From contig CAKOTK010000006.1 in assembly GCA_934120135.1 (NCBI GenBank), positions 18,750 through 82,749 on the forward strand: 64,000 nucleotides of DNA. The letters are read 5' to 3'. Position numbers and translations under genes: made by a program. Below the pieces are notes generated by a model. That model did not search any database, was not told the DNA's origin, and saw nothing but the letters and a program-made list of their open reading frames with translations. Shown here in pieces: positions 17,866 through 27,223 of the stretch; positions within the stretch are counted from its first letter, which is position 1, and every line of letters begins with the position of its first letter. The DNA comes from an uncultured Clostridia bacterium (lineage in GTDB: Bacteria > Bacillota > Clostridia > TANB77 > CAG-508).

Positions 17866-17880
17866 AAGGAGATATAAAGT

Positions 17881-18075
17881 ATGGATATTAGTTTATTATT
17901 TAAAATAGCAGCAATTGGAATTTTAGTAGCTGTGCTATATCAAGTTCTAGTAAGAGCAGGAAGAGAAGACCAAGCAATGATGACAACATTAGCAGGACTT
18001 GTAATTGTTCTTACTCTTGTAATAAAAGAAATTAGCACACTATTTACTAGTGTAAGAACAATGTTTGGACTATAA
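17881..18075 (+). CDS. spoIIIAC: Stage III sporulation protein AC
   Basis: 64 residues, two membrane helices with a charged turn (LVRAGREDQAM). Length and order in the operon match SpoIIIAC. Confidence 0.93.
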   Translation: MDISLLFKIAAIGILVAVLYQVLVRAGREDQAMMTTLAGLVIVLTLVIKEISTLFTSVRTMFGL

Positions 18076-18092
18076 GAAAGGATAAAAAGGCA

Positions 18093-18480
18093 ATGGATAT
18101 AATTAAAATTATTGGAGTTCGGGCTAATTTCACTAATTATAATTGTAATTGTAAAACAATATAGACCAGAATTTGTGCTGTATGTTTCTTTAGCAGCAGG
18201 AGTGCTGATTTTAGTAATGATAATGGACAAGATAGGAGCAATAATAGATTTACTAACAACACTATCAAACAAAACTGCAATAAACAATGAATTTCTAATA
18301 CTCCTAATAAAAATAACTGGAATAGCATTTTTAACAGAATTTACAGTTAGCATTTGCAAAGACACAGGAGAAACAGCAATAGCCAATAAAGTAGATTTAG
18401 GTGGAAAAGTTTTAATTATTTCTATGTCAATACCAATAATAGCAAGTCTTTTAGAAACAATATTAAAACTATTGCCATAA
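18093..18480 (+). CDS. spoIIIAD: Stage III sporulation protein AD, +1 frameshift at CGG codon 10
   Basis: From the ATG at 18093 (17 bases after spoIIIAC) frame 0 reads MDIIKIIGV, then CGG (18120-18122), and soon meets a TAG. Skipping the C gives MDIIKIIGVGLISLIIIVIV and a normal 128-residue SpoIIIAD with KQYRPEF, the EFTVSICKDTGETAIANKVDLGGK segment and the usual C-terminus. The Gly produced by the shift sits where SpoIIIAD proteins have Gly. Because this is a required sporulation gene inside an otherwise intact operon, simple decay is unlikely. GGAG lies just upstream of the shift site (18114-18117). Remaining explanations are programmed frameshifting or a sequence error. Confidence 0.85.
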
Positions 18481-18495
18481 AAAGGAATTAAACAA

Positions 18496-19647
18496 ATGAA
18501 AAAAATATTTATCATAACAATTTTGTTTTTAATTTTTATTCCAAGCATTTGCATAGCTACAGAAACAACTAGTCAAGATGTTTTACAGTCACAACAAGAA
18601 GAATTGAACATATCAAGCTTTATAAAAGAAGCACAAAAGTATACACAAAATACTTTTAAAGATATAGATGTAAATGAATTATTTACTTCAGCAATTACTG
18701 GCAAAATAGACAATGACACAATTATAAAAAGCATAGTGAGTTTAGTAGGAAAAGAAGTATTAAACTGTGCTACTGTATTAGGAAGCATACTTGTAATAAT
18801 TATAATTCATAGCATATTAAAAAGTATTAGTGAAGGATTAGAAAACAAAAATGTTGCCCAAATTACATATTATGTTCAATATATTTTGATAGTTACTTTG
18901 ATAATGGCAAATTTCTCAGATATTCTTCAAATGGTAAAAACAAGTATTCAAAACTTAGTTGGGTTTATGAATAGTCTAGTGCCACTGCTTATTACTTTAA
19001 TGCTAACTACTGGTAACTTTGCATCTGCTGGAATACTAGAACCAATTATATTATTTATAATAACTTTCATAGGCAATTTCATAACTACTATTTTACTGCC
19101 ATTTGTACTAATATCAACGGCATTAGCAATTATTTCAAAAGTATCTAGCAGAATTCAAGTAGACAAGCTATCAAAGTTCTTTAATTCTACAGTTGTATGG
19201 ACATTAGGAGTTGTACTTACTTTGTTTGTAGGTGTTATATCAATAGAAGGTAGCTTGAGTAGTACAGTAGACGGAATAACAGCAAAAACTACTAAAGCTG
19301 CTGTTTCGAACTTCATACCAGTAGTAGGCAAGATATTAGGTGATGCAGTAGATACTGTAATGGGCTGTAGCAACATATTAAAAAATGCAGTTGGAATAGT
19401 TGGAGTAGTGGTAGTAATTGCAATATGTGTTGGACCAATAATTAAACTTGCAATACTGATGGGACTATATTACCTAGCAGGAGCCGTATGTCAACCAATA
19501 GCAGATGAAAAAATAGTAAAGCTTTTAGAAGAAATGGGAAACACTTTTAAAATGTTACTTGCTATTATGTGTAGTGTGGCTGTAATGTTAATTGTGGGAA
19601 CTACTTTGGTACTGAAGATTACTAATAGTGGACTGATGTATAGATAG
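18496..19647 (+). CDS. spoIIIAE: Stage III sporulation protein AE
   Basis: 383 residues: a signal peptide (about residues 1-22), a soluble stretch with ELNISSFIKEAQKYT, then about eight membrane segments. The GSLSSTVDGITAKTTKAAVSNFIPVVG loop (split here as seen around residues 250-275) is characteristic. Probably the polytopic channel-like part of the SpoIIIA complex. Confidence 0.93.
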   Translation: MKKIFIITILFLIFIPSICIATETTSQDVLQSQQEELNISSFIKEAQKYTQNTFKDIDVNELFTSAITGKIDNDTIIKSIVSLVGKEVLNCATVLGSILVIIIIHSILKSISEGLENKNVAQITYYVQYILIVTLIMANFSDILQMVKTSIQNLVGFMNSLVPLLITLMLTTGNFASAGILEPIILFIITFIGNFITTILLPFVLISTALAIISKVSSRIQVDKLSKFFNSTVVWTLGVVLTLFVGVISIEGSLSSTVDGITAKTTKAAVSNFIPVVGKILGDAVDTVMGCSNILKNAVGIVGVVVVIAICVGPIIKLAILMGLYYLAGAVCQPIADEKIVKLLEEMGNTFKMLLAIMCSVAVMLIVGTTLVLKITNSGLMYR

Positions 19648-19723
19648 TTGAAAAATAATTACAATGTCAAAATTTAATTCTTTTCCAACTAAGGTACAAA
19701 TGATTTATAGGAGAGAAGAAAAA

Positions 19724-20311
19724 ATGAATTGGATAAGTGGTTGGATACAAGGAATAATAATAGCGGTTATAATTGGTACAATTATTGAAATGCTTCTGCC
19801 AGATGGCAATTGTAAAAAATATGTTAAGGTTGTAATTGGAGTATATATATTGTTCTCAATAGTTTCTCCTGTAATAACCAAAGTTACAGGCAATGAATTT
19901 AGAGTATCAGACATATATGACATAAATACATACATAGAAGTATCTGCAAAAAGCAGTCAGGAAAATATAGAGAATAGCCAACAAAATCAAATTAAACAAG
20001 TATATATAACAAACCTGAAAAATGATATGAAGCAAAAGATACAAGAAAAGGGATATAGCGTTAAAAGTTTGACTTTAGAAATATCTAATGATGAACAATA
20101 TACTTTAAAAAAGATATTTGCACAAGTTAGCAAAAGGAAAAATGAAGAAAACAACGAGGTTAAAGGTGTGAATGAAATAAATATTACAGTTGGCAACACT
20201 ACTGAAAGCCAAGAAGAGGATATAAGTATTTCAACTAAAGAGCAAAGTGATTTGAAAGCATATTTAAGTGGCATATATAACTTAGAAGAAAAAAATATAA
20301 ATATAAATTAG
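19724..20311 (+). CDS. spoIIIAF: Stage III sporulation protein AF
   Basis: 195 residues from the ATG at 19724, chosen for the AGGAGAG site. It starts MNWISGWIQGIIIAVIIG, with two membrane segments (about 6-25 and 38-55) and a soluble C-terminus containing a degenerate secretin-like ring-building motif, as in SpoIIIAF. Confidence 0.9.
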   Translation: MNWISGWIQGIIIAVIIGTIIEMLLPDGNCKKYVKVVIGVYILFSIVSPVITKVTGNEFRVSDIYDINTYIEVSAKSSQENIENSQQNQIKQVYITNLKNDMKQKIQEKGYSVKSLTLEISNDEQYTLKKIFAQVSKRKNEENNEVKGVNEINITVGNTTESQEEDISISTKEQSDLKAYLSGIYNLEEKNININ

Positions 20312-20322
20312 GAGGAGTGAAT

Positions 20323-20925
20323 ATGTTTAAGGAGAAAATAAAGGAACTAGTTTCAAAATCAGATGATGGAAATAACAAAAAGAAAATTGAAAACCTAGTA
20401 TTTTTTCTAATTATACTTATTGTAGTATTAGTAGCTATAAATTTAATTTGGAAGGATAAAAAGGAAGATATCAAAAGTACAGATAGCAATAAAAGATTAG
20501 CTACACAAGAACAAAATATTACAGAACAAAAAGATAATAACTTGAGCAATCAGTTAGAAGACATACTTCAAAAAATAAATGGAGTAGGAAAAGTAAAGGT
20601 TTTAATTACATATTCACAAACTAGTCAAACAGTTCCATTATATAATGAAGACTCATCTCAGAAAGACACTCAAGAACAAGATAAAACTGGTGGAACCAGA
20701 AAAGTAGTTGAAACAGATGTAAAACGAGAAGTTGTATATCAGGAAACTAATGGAACAAAAACACCTATAACACAAAGCACTGTAAGCCCAAAAGTTGAAG
20801 GTGCAATTGTTACAGCACAAGGGGCTACAAATACAAATATAAAAGCTGATATTATTCAAGCAGTCGAAGCGGTTACAGGTTTGGCATCACATAAAATACA
20901 AGTTTTTGCAATGAGCGAAAATTAA
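20323..20925 (+). CDS. spoIIIAG: Stage III sporulation protein AG
   Basis: 200 residues from the ATG at 20323 behind GGAGG. One membrane anchor (about 23-42) is followed by LEDILQKINGVGKVKVLITY and a C-terminal EGAIVTAQGATNTNIKADI ring-building motif. SpoIIIAG forms the large ring of the feeding-tube apparatus. Confidence 0.93.
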   Translation: MFKEKIKELVSKSDDGNNKKKIENLVFFLIILIVVLVAINLIWKDKKEDIKSTDSNKRLATQEQNITEQKDNNLSNQLEDILQKINGVGKVKVLITYSQTSQTVPLYNEDSSQKDTQEQDKTGGTRKVVETDVKREVVYQETNGTKTPITQSTVSPKVEGAIVTAQGATNTNIKADIIQAVEAVTGLASHKIQVFAMSEN

Positions 20926-20938
20926 GAAAGGATTTGAA

Positions 20939-21595
20939 ATGGTATATATGAAAATTTTAAAAAGAAATCAAATTGTTGTTGCAGTAATAGCACTTATGCT
21001 AGTTACAGCAGGATATTTAAATTTTGCAAACCAAAATAAAGAAAGTAATTTAATACCTACAAGTAGCGTGGCTGATACGGAACTAATGGCAGGAATAGGT
21101 GATGCCCAATTAGTAAGTGCAAATGAAGCTACAGAAAATAACCAAACACAAAATGAAACTATAAAAAATACAGAAAACGTTGCTACCACTAGTAATACCC
21201 AAAAAAACACAGATAGCAATACAACTAAAAATACATCAGCACAAGAAGATAGCTATTTTGCTCAATCGAGATTAGACAGAGACAAAATGTATTCTCAAAT
21301 GTTAGACAATTACCAAAAAATATTAGAAACTAATAATTTAAGCTCAGAAGAAAAGAAAACAGCACAAGAAGAAATAAAAAGAATAAACAATGAAAAAAAT
21401 GCTATTATGATAGCAGAGAATTTAATAAAAACAAAAGGCTTTCAAGATATTGTAATATTTGTAAATAATGGAAATGTAACAGGAGTAGTGCAAAAAGATA
21501 AACTAGACGAAAAAGACATTGCACAAATTCAAAATATTATAACCAGAGAGCTAAATGTAAAAACAAATAAAATAAATATAAGTGGCAAAAATTGA
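20939..21595 (+). CDS. spoIIIAH: Stage III sporulation protein AH
   Basis: 218 residues; an alternative ATG at 20948 gives the more typical MKILKRNQIVV start. One membrane anchor (about 9-26), an Asn/Thr/Glu-rich linker, and a YscJ-like ring-building domain (AENLIKTKGFQDIVIF to the end). It pairs with forespore SpoIIQ. Its stop codon overlaps the -35 box of the next gene's promoter. Confidence 0.93.
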   Translation: MVYMKILKRNQIVVAVIALMLVTAGYLNFANQNKESNLIPTSSVADTELMAGIGDAQLVSANEATENNQTQNETIKNTENVATTSNTQKNTDSNTTKNTSAQEDSYFAQSRLDRDKMYSQMLDNYQKILETNNLSSEEKKTAQEEIKRINNEKNAIMIAENLIKTKGFQDIVIFVNNGNVTGVVQKDKLDEKDIAQIQNIITRELNVKTNKINISGKN

Positions 21596-21620
21596 CCACT
21601 TTACATAATTATGGTATAAT
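21592..21620 (+). promoter_or_regulatory. Promoter of the SSB gene
   Basis: TTGACC (21592-21597), 17-base spacer, extended TGG-TATAAT (21615-21620). Confidence 0.75.
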
Positions 21621-21691
21621 ATAGGTGTTACTGTTTAGTAATGGTATGAAAAAATTTTCATATCAAACAAAAGATTTTGGAGGAAAAAATT

Positions 21692-22306
21692 ATGATGTAT
21701 CGGAACGAAGTTATATTGAGCGGTTACCTGGTAGAAAATTTTAAGTTTCATCATGACGTTGGAACAAAAATTTTTGAAGGTAAAATTGAAGTTGAGCGGC
21801 GGAGCGGAACTAAGGATACTCTTATTTTACAGATTTCAGAAAGAAAATTGAAGGAAGTCGGAAACTTGGAAGAAGGAGACGGCATCATAATAGTAGGAGA
21901 ATTGTGTACCCATAGATATATAGGCGATGACGACATGGTACATAATAAAAACTATGTATATGTTGACAAAGTTTGGTACACTTTTAATCCGGATATGAAA
22001 AACTGGGTTAAAATCTCTGGTGTAATTGTAAAGAAGGGAACTTTAAGGACAACTCAGTTTTGCGGAAAGAAAGTGATTGAAGCTATTATTGCAATCGAAA
22101 GTAAAAATGAACAGCGGAATACAGCCTATGTACCAATTATTTTTTGGAATGATATGGCAGACAATATGCTTGGTAATTACAATGTTGGAGACAAAATTGA
22201 AATCAACGGGAGGCTTCAGTCGCGAGACTATATAAAAAGACTACCAGATGACTCAACGGTAGTCAAAACAACGTTTGAGGTATCAGTATTCAAATTAATT
22301 CCCTAA
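21692..22306 (+). CDS. Two-OB-fold single-stranded DNA-binding protein, CGG-containing
   Basis: 204 residues; GGAGG lies 8 bases before ATG-ATG. The first OB-like half has NEVILSGYLVEN, VERRSGTKD and ISER; the second has VKISGVIVKKGTLR, YVPIIFWNDMAD and GDKIEINGRLQSRDY, matching a Clostridial SSB-like family with two OB folds. Codon use is unlike its neighbours: four in-frame CGG arginine codons (21701, 21797, 21800, 22115), plus AGC, TGC, ACG and GAC. The sites at 21797-21802 encode Arg residues typical of the family's V-x-R-x-SG motif, so CGG is apparently read as Arg here in normal phase. Possible recent transfer, or a gene under distinct translational control. Confidence 0.7.
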   Translation: MMYRNEVILSGYLVENFKFHHDVGTKIFEGKIEVERRSGTKDTLILQISERKLKEVGNLEEGDGIIIVGELCTHRYIGDDDMVHNKNYVYVDKVWYTFNPDMKNWVKISGVIVKKGTLRTTQFCGKKVIEAIIAIESKNEQRNTAYVPIIFWNDMADNMLGNYNVGDKIEINGRLQSRDYIKRLPDDSTVVKTTFEVSVFKLIP

Positions 22307-22313
22307 AATTTTT

Positions 22314-22342
22314 AAAAGGTGGCTAAAATACAGCCACCTTTT
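22314..22342 (+). terminator. Terminator after the SSB gene
   Basis: AAAAGGTGGCT / AGCCACCTTTT with a 7-nt loop, then AATTTTTT. Confidence 0.85.
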
Positions 22343-22362
22343 AATTTTTTTACCATTTTTTA

Positions 22363-22390
22363 TTGTATTTTTTTTATTTATTGGTATAAT
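22363..22390 (+). promoter_or_regulatory. pfkA promoter
   Basis: TTGTAT (22363-22368), 16-base spacer, extended TTGG-TATAAT (22385-22390). Confidence 0.6.
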
Positions 22391-22422
22391 AGTAGCAGTG
22401 AAGATTGAAAGGTGGAAATATT

Positions 22423-23565
22423 ATGATAAAAAGAGTAGCCATTTTAGCAAATGGTGGAGATGTTTCAGGATTTAATGCAGTTATTAGAGCAATTATAAAG
22501 ACTGCTGAAAATAATAATGTAGAATGTTATGGATTTATAGATGGATATAGAGGACTATTGGAAAACAATTATGTACAACTATGTACAAGCGCAACAGGAA
22601 ACGCAATAGGAATATTACCAAAGGGAGGATCAATAATTGGTTCATCTACAAACTCAAATGTATTTTGTTATCCAGTAGAAGAAAATGGAGAAACAGTATA
22701 TAAGGATTTATCAGATAAATGTGTAGAAAATATAAAAAATGATGGTATAGATTGTTTGTTCACACTAGGTGGGGATGGAACACAAAAATCAGCAAGAGAC
22801 TTATCTCTTAAAGGTATAAATGTAATTGGAGTTCCAAAAACAATAGATAATGATGTTGCATGTACAGAAATTACATTTGGATATAACACAGCAGTAAGTG
22901 TTGCAGCAGAAGCTTTAGATAGACTTCATACTACAGGAGATACGCATCATAGAATTATGGTGTTAGAAGTTATGGGAAGATATGCAGGATGGATTGCACT
23001 AGAGTCAGCTATTGCTGGTGGTGCGGACGTTGCGTTAATTCCAGAAATTCCTTATGATATAAATAAAGCAGCACAAAAAATTCTTAACCGTAAAAAACGT
23101 GGAAAACAATTTAGTGTAGTAGTCGTTGCAGAAGGAGCAAAGCCAATAGGAGGAGATATTACAGTAAAATCAGTAAGAAATAAAGGCAAAGGTGTAGATA
23201 ATAACAAACTTGGAGGTGCAGGAGAAAAAGTTGCTCAGCAACTTCAAGAATTAACAGGATTAGAAGCAAGATGCACAGTATTAGGATATATGCAAAGAGG
23301 AGGAAGTCCAACTTCATTTGATAGAGTTCTTTCTACTAAATATGGAGCAAAAGCTATGGAACTTGCTTTAGCAGGAAAGTTCAATGTACTAACAGTTATA
23401 AAAGATGGAAAATTAAACAGTGTTCCATTAGAAGAGGTTGTAGGAAATAACAAAAAAATTGGAGCAGTTTCTGGAAATACACCAGAGAGCAACATTAGAA
23501 GAGTAAATTTAGATAATGATTTAGTAAAAACAGCAAGAGATATTGGAATAAATCTAGGAGATTAA
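22423..23565 (+). CDS. pfkA: 6-phosphofructokinase
   Basis: 380 residues from the ATG at 22423 (AAAGGTGG upstream). MIKRVAILANGGDVSGFNA, LGGDGTQKSA (about 115) and PKTIDNDVACTE (about 137), then MGRYAGWIALE. The GGDGT motif, with Gly rather than Asp, points to ATP as phosphoryl donor; the Lys in PKTIDND is shared with pyrophosphate-type and long-clade enzymes, so donor choice is not certain. Catalyses the committed step of glycolysis. Followed 16 bases later by argS. Confidence 0.92.
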   Translation: MIKRVAILANGGDVSGFNAVIRAIIKTAENNNVECYGFIDGYRGLLENNYVQLCTSATGNAIGILPKGGSIIGSSTNSNVFCYPVEENGETVYKDLSDKCVENIKNDGIDCLFTLGGDGTQKSARDLSLKGINVIGVPKTIDNDVACTEITFGYNTAVSVAAEALDRLHTTGDTHHRIMVLEVMGRYAGWIALESAIAGGADVALIPEIPYDINKAAQKILNRKKRGKQFSVVVVAEGAKPIGGDITVKSVRNKGKGVDNNKLGGAGEKVAQQLQELTGLEARCTVLGYMQRGGSPTSFDRVLSTKYGAKAMELALAGKFNVLTVIKDGKLNSVPLEEVVGNNKKIGAVSGNTPESNIRRVNLDNDLVKTARDIGINLGD

Positions 23566-23581
23566 AAGAAAGGGTGTAACA

Positions 23582-25291
23582 ATGATAGACTTTAAGCAAA
23601 AAATAGCAGAGCAAATAAGTAAAACAACAAACATACCACAAGAACAAATTGTAGAATATATTGAAATACCAGCAGATGAAAAAATGGGAGATTTTTCTTT
23701 TCCATGTTTTAAATTAGCAAAAGAATTAAAAAAATCTCCTCAAATGATAGCACAAGAAATAAAAGATAATATAGAATTTGAAGATGGATTTATGCAAAAT
23801 ATAGAAGTTGTAAATGGATATTTAAATTTCTATATAATGCCACAAGAGTATATCTCAAATGTATTAACTGAAATTGCAAACAAAAAAGAAAACTATGGAG
23901 AGAGTACAGTTGGAAAAGGAAAAAATATAGTAATAGATTATTCAGCACCAAACATTGCTAAACCATTTCATATTGGACATCTACGTTCAACAGTAATAGG
24001 AAATGCTATATATAAAACCTACAAACATTTAGGGTACAATTGTACAGGAGTTAACCATTTAGGTGACTATGGAACACAATTTGGTAAATTGATAGAGGGA
24101 TATAAAAGATGGGGAAGCGAATACAACGTAGAAGAAAACCCTATTGATGAGCTTACCAAAATTTATGTTAGAATAAATAATCTTTGTAAAGAAGATGAAG
24201 CAGTATTAGAAGAGTGCAGAAATAATTTTAAAAAGCTAGAAGATGGTGACGAGTACTGTGTAGAAATATGGACTAAATTTAGAGAACTAAGTTTAAAAGA
24301 ATTTCAAAAAGTGTATAAATTGCTAGACGTAGAATTTGACTCTTGGAATGGAGAGGCTTTTTATTCAGACAAAATGGGAGAAGTAGTAGATATTTTAAAA
24401 CAAAAAAATCTATTACAACCTTCAGAAGGTGCAATGGTAGTAAACTTAGATGAATATGATATGCCACCATGTATTATAGAAAAAACAAATGGCTCTACTA
24501 CATATGCTACACGTGATTTAGCAGCAATTCTTTATAGAGCAAGAACATATGATTTTGACAAAGCTATATATGTAACCTCATATGAACAAATATTACATTT
24601 TAAACAAATATTTGAAGTTGCTAAACACTTGAATTTAGACGAGAAATATACAAATGGACTAGTACATGTTCCATTTGGAATGGTACAATTGAAAACAGGC
24701 AAAATGTCGACTAGAGAAGGAAATGTTATAAAACTAGAAGATTTACTAAATGAAGCAATAAGCAGAGTAACACAAATTATGAATGAAAAAAATCCAAATC
24801 TAGAAAATAAAGAGGAGATTGCTAAAAAAATAGGAGTTGGAGCAGTTATATTCAATGACTTATACAATAGCAGAATCAAAGACGAAATATTTGACTGGGA
24901 TGCTATGCTTAACTTTAATGGTGAAACAGGTCCATATATGCAATACATATATGTTAGAACTAAAAGCTTACTAGAAAAAGCAGGATATATACCTGAAATA
25001 AATGAAGTTGATTTTTCAAAGTTGACAGATGTCTCTTCTTTAAGAGTAATAAAATTAATATACTCTTTTGAAGACATATTAAAACAATCTGCTGAAAAAT
25101 ATGAACCATATATTATAGCAAGATACTTGATAAAATTAGCACAAGCATTTAGTAGTTTCTACAATGAAAATAAAATAATTGGTGAAGAAAAAAACGTTCA
25201 GGATGCAAGACTATATCTAACATATGCTACAGGCTTAGTACTAGAAGCGGGAGCTAAAATCTTAGGTATCAAAATGCCAGAAAAGATGTAA
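23582..25291 (+). CDS. argS: Arginyl-tRNA synthetase
   Basis: 569 residues. The N-terminal Add1 domain has DEKMGDFSFPCF. The class I motif KPFHIGHLRST is near residue 128 and the KMSTREGN loop near 373 replaces KMSKS. The C-terminal DALR anticodon-binding domain starts around 455. Complete, with an AAAGGG site. Relevant context for the CGG observations in this window, since it charges any tRNA-Arg(CCG). Confidence 0.97.
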   Translation: MIDFKQKIAEQISKTTNIPQEQIVEYIEIPADEKMGDFSFPCFKLAKELKKSPQMIAQEIKDNIEFEDGFMQNIEVVNGYLNFYIMPQEYISNVLTEIANKKENYGESTVGKGKNIVIDYSAPNIAKPFHIGHLRSTVIGNAIYKTYKHLGYNCTGVNHLGDYGTQFGKLIEGYKRWGSEYNVEENPIDELTKIYVRINNLCKEDEAVLEECRNNFKKLEDGDEYCVEIWTKFRELSLKEFQKVYKLLDVEFDSWNGEAFYSDKMGEVVDILKQKNLLQPSEGAMVVNLDEYDMPPCIIEKTNGSTTYATRDLAAILYRARTYDFDKAIYVTSYEQILHFKQIFEVAKHLNLDEKYTNGLVHVPFGMVQLKTGKMSTREGNVIKLEDLLNEAISRVTQIMNEKNPNLENKEEIAKKIGVGAVIFNDLYNSRIKDEIFDWDAMLNFNGETGPYMQYIYVRTKSLLEKAGYIPEINEVDFSKLTDVSSLRVIKLIYSFEDILKQSAEKYEPYIIARYLIKLAQAFSSFYNENKIIGEEKNVQDARLYLTYATGLVLEAGAKILGIKMPEKM

Positions 25292-25403
25292 AATAATATC
25301 TTGCAAAATTTTTATATTGTGATATAATTCAAAAAGTGATACACAATAAAGAAATGAATGGAATAACTTAATATATAATAAACATTAGAAAGGACAATAT
25401 AAA

Positions 25404-26768
25404 ATGAGAAAATATTTTGGAACAGATGGCATTAGAAGAATAGCAAACACTGAACTCTCACCAGGTTTAGTATATCGTGTAGCAAAAGCTGGAGCATATG
25501 CTTTAGCAAAACATACAGACCATGCACCTACAATACTAATAGGGAGAGATACTAGAATTTCAGGAACATTAATAGAAAGCGCTATGACAGCCGGATTTCT
25601 AAGCTATGGAGCAAATGTAAAAAGTTTAGGAGTAATTCCAACACCAGGAGTTGCATACTTAACAAAAAAACTAAAGGCTGATGCAAGTGTTGTTATTTCG
25701 GCATCACACAATACATATGAATTTAATGGTGTAAAATACTTTAGTAACAAAGGAATGAAAATTCCAGATGAAATAGAAGAAGAAATCGAAGAAATGATGG
25801 ATTCAGACAAATTAGACGAATTTACAGCTGTTAATGATAAAATAGGAACAGCAGAAGTAAGAACAGACCTTTTAGACGAATATGTATATTTCTTTAGAAA
25901 AAACTTTGAAGAAGAATTTGAAAGTTATGACACAAGTGACTTTGTAGTAGCAATAGATACAGCAAATGGTGCTACATCAATTGCAGCTGAAAAAGTATTT
26001 ACAGCATTAGGAATAAAACATTACATTATGAACAATACTCCAAATGGTGTAAACATTAATGAAAATTGTGGTTCAACACATTTAGATATGATAAAGAAAT
26101 ATGTGGTTGAAAACAACTGCAATTTAGGAATTGCTTATGACGGAGATGGAGATAGATGTTTAGCAATTGATGAAAAAGGAAATGAAATTGATGGAGACAA
26201 ATTGCTAGCAATTATTTCAAACTATATGAAGAAAAAAGGAACACTAAAAAATGATACTGTAGTTGCAACAGTAATGAGTAACTTAGGTCTAAAAAAATAT
26301 GCAGAGAATAACAATTTAAATTTAGTACAAACTAAAGTTGGGGATAGATATGTTCTAGAAGAAATGCTTAAAAATGGATATAATATAGGTGGAGAACAAT
26401 CAGGACATATTATTTTCTTAGATTATAATCCGACAGGTGATGGAATATTAACATCTTTAATGTTGATTAAGGTTATGCTTGAAGAACAACAAACAGCTTC
26501 AAAGCTATGTGAGATTATAAAAATGTATCCACAAGTACTTGTTAATGCAAAAGTTTCTAGTGATAAAAAGAACTTATATAAAGAAGATAAAGAAGTTCAA
26601 GAAGAAATCGAAAGACTTGAAAAAGAATTTGCTGGAAACGGAAGAGTACTAATCAGACCATCAGGAACAGAACCTTTAATTCGTGTAATGATAGAGGGAG
26701 AAGACCAAGAATACATTAAAGAAAAAGCAGAAGGATTAGCAAAGTTAATTGAGAAAAAATTAAATTAA
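25404..26768 (+). CDS. glmM: Phosphoglucosamine mutase
   Basis: 454 residues. FGTDGIRR at the start, phosphoserine loop SASHNTYEFNGVKYF near residue 100, metal-binding DGDGDR near 245, GGEQSGHI near 333 and RPSGTEPLIRVMIE at the C-terminus. Interconverts glucosamine-6-P and glucosamine-1-P for UDP-GlcNAc and peptidoglycan. AAAGGA precedes the ATG. Confidence 0.97.
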   Translation: MRKYFGTDGIRRIANTELSPGLVYRVAKAGAYALAKHTDHAPTILIGRDTRISGTLIESAMTAGFLSYGANVKSLGVIPTPGVAYLTKKLKADASVVISASHNTYEFNGVKYFSNKGMKIPDEIEEEIEEMMDSDKLDEFTAVNDKIGTAEVRTDLLDEYVYFFRKNFEEEFESYDTSDFVVAIDTANGATSIAAEKVFTALGIKHYIMNNTPNGVNINENCGSTHLDMIKKYVVENNCNLGIAYDGDGDRCLAIDEKGNEIDGDKLLAIISNYMKKKGTLKNDTVVATVMSNLGLKKYAENNNLNLVQTKVGDRYVLEEMLKNGYNIGGEQSGHIIFLDYNPTGDGILTSLMLIKVMLEEQQTASKLCEIIKMYPQVLVNAKVSSDKKNLYKEDKEVQEEIERLEKEFAGNGRVLIRPSGTEPLIRVMIEGEDQEYIKEKAEGLAKLIEKKLN

Positions 26769-26796
26769 AATAAAAAATACAAAGGAGGAATTTTAA

Positions 26797-27135
26797 ATGC
26801 CAATTATCAATTTTTCAAATCCATTTTCAATTTTTGTAGGAGTTATACTATTTGTATTAGTATTATATCTTGCAAAGGAGAACAAAAAAGCCTGGATTAC
26901 AGGTACAATGTTATTTGCTTTTATTGGATTATTAATCTGCCATACAATAGAATTTGTGGCAATAGGGTCACAAAGTGATGAAATATATAAAGCGATAATT
27001 ACATCAGCAGGAGTGGACTTAATATTTATCTTCCTATCATTTATTTCATATTTATGGGTAGATGATATTGAAGCAAAAGATGGTAAAAGAAAAAGTATTG
27101 ACAATAGCTTAGACTGGTTTTGGAACAAAGTCTAA
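26797..27135 (+). CDS. Small three-helix membrane protein, unknown function
   Basis: 112 residues with membrane segments at about 10-26, 33-55 and 70-90 and a charged C-terminus (DDIEAKDGKRKS). A perfect GGAGG site and good codon use indicate a real gene. It lies between glmM and metG, probably cotranscribed with glmM. No recognised family. Confidence 0.7.
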   Translation: MPIINFSNPFSIFVGVILFVLVLYLAKENKKAWITGTMLFAFIGLLICHTIEFVAIGSQSDEIYKAIITSAGVDLIFIFLSFISYLWVDDIEAKDGKRKSIDNSLDWFWNKV

Positions 27136-27223
27136 TTATATGAGATACAAAAGATATAAGAATATAACTGTTGCTATTATTTATGCAACAGTTTCGATTT
27201 TATATTAAGAAAGGGGAATTTTT

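Noticed and set aside
21701..21703. A simple rule that every CGGA is read as a four-base codon
   Set aside because: TAT-CGG-A in the SSB gene stays in phase, so context, gene origin or tRNA supply must matter too.
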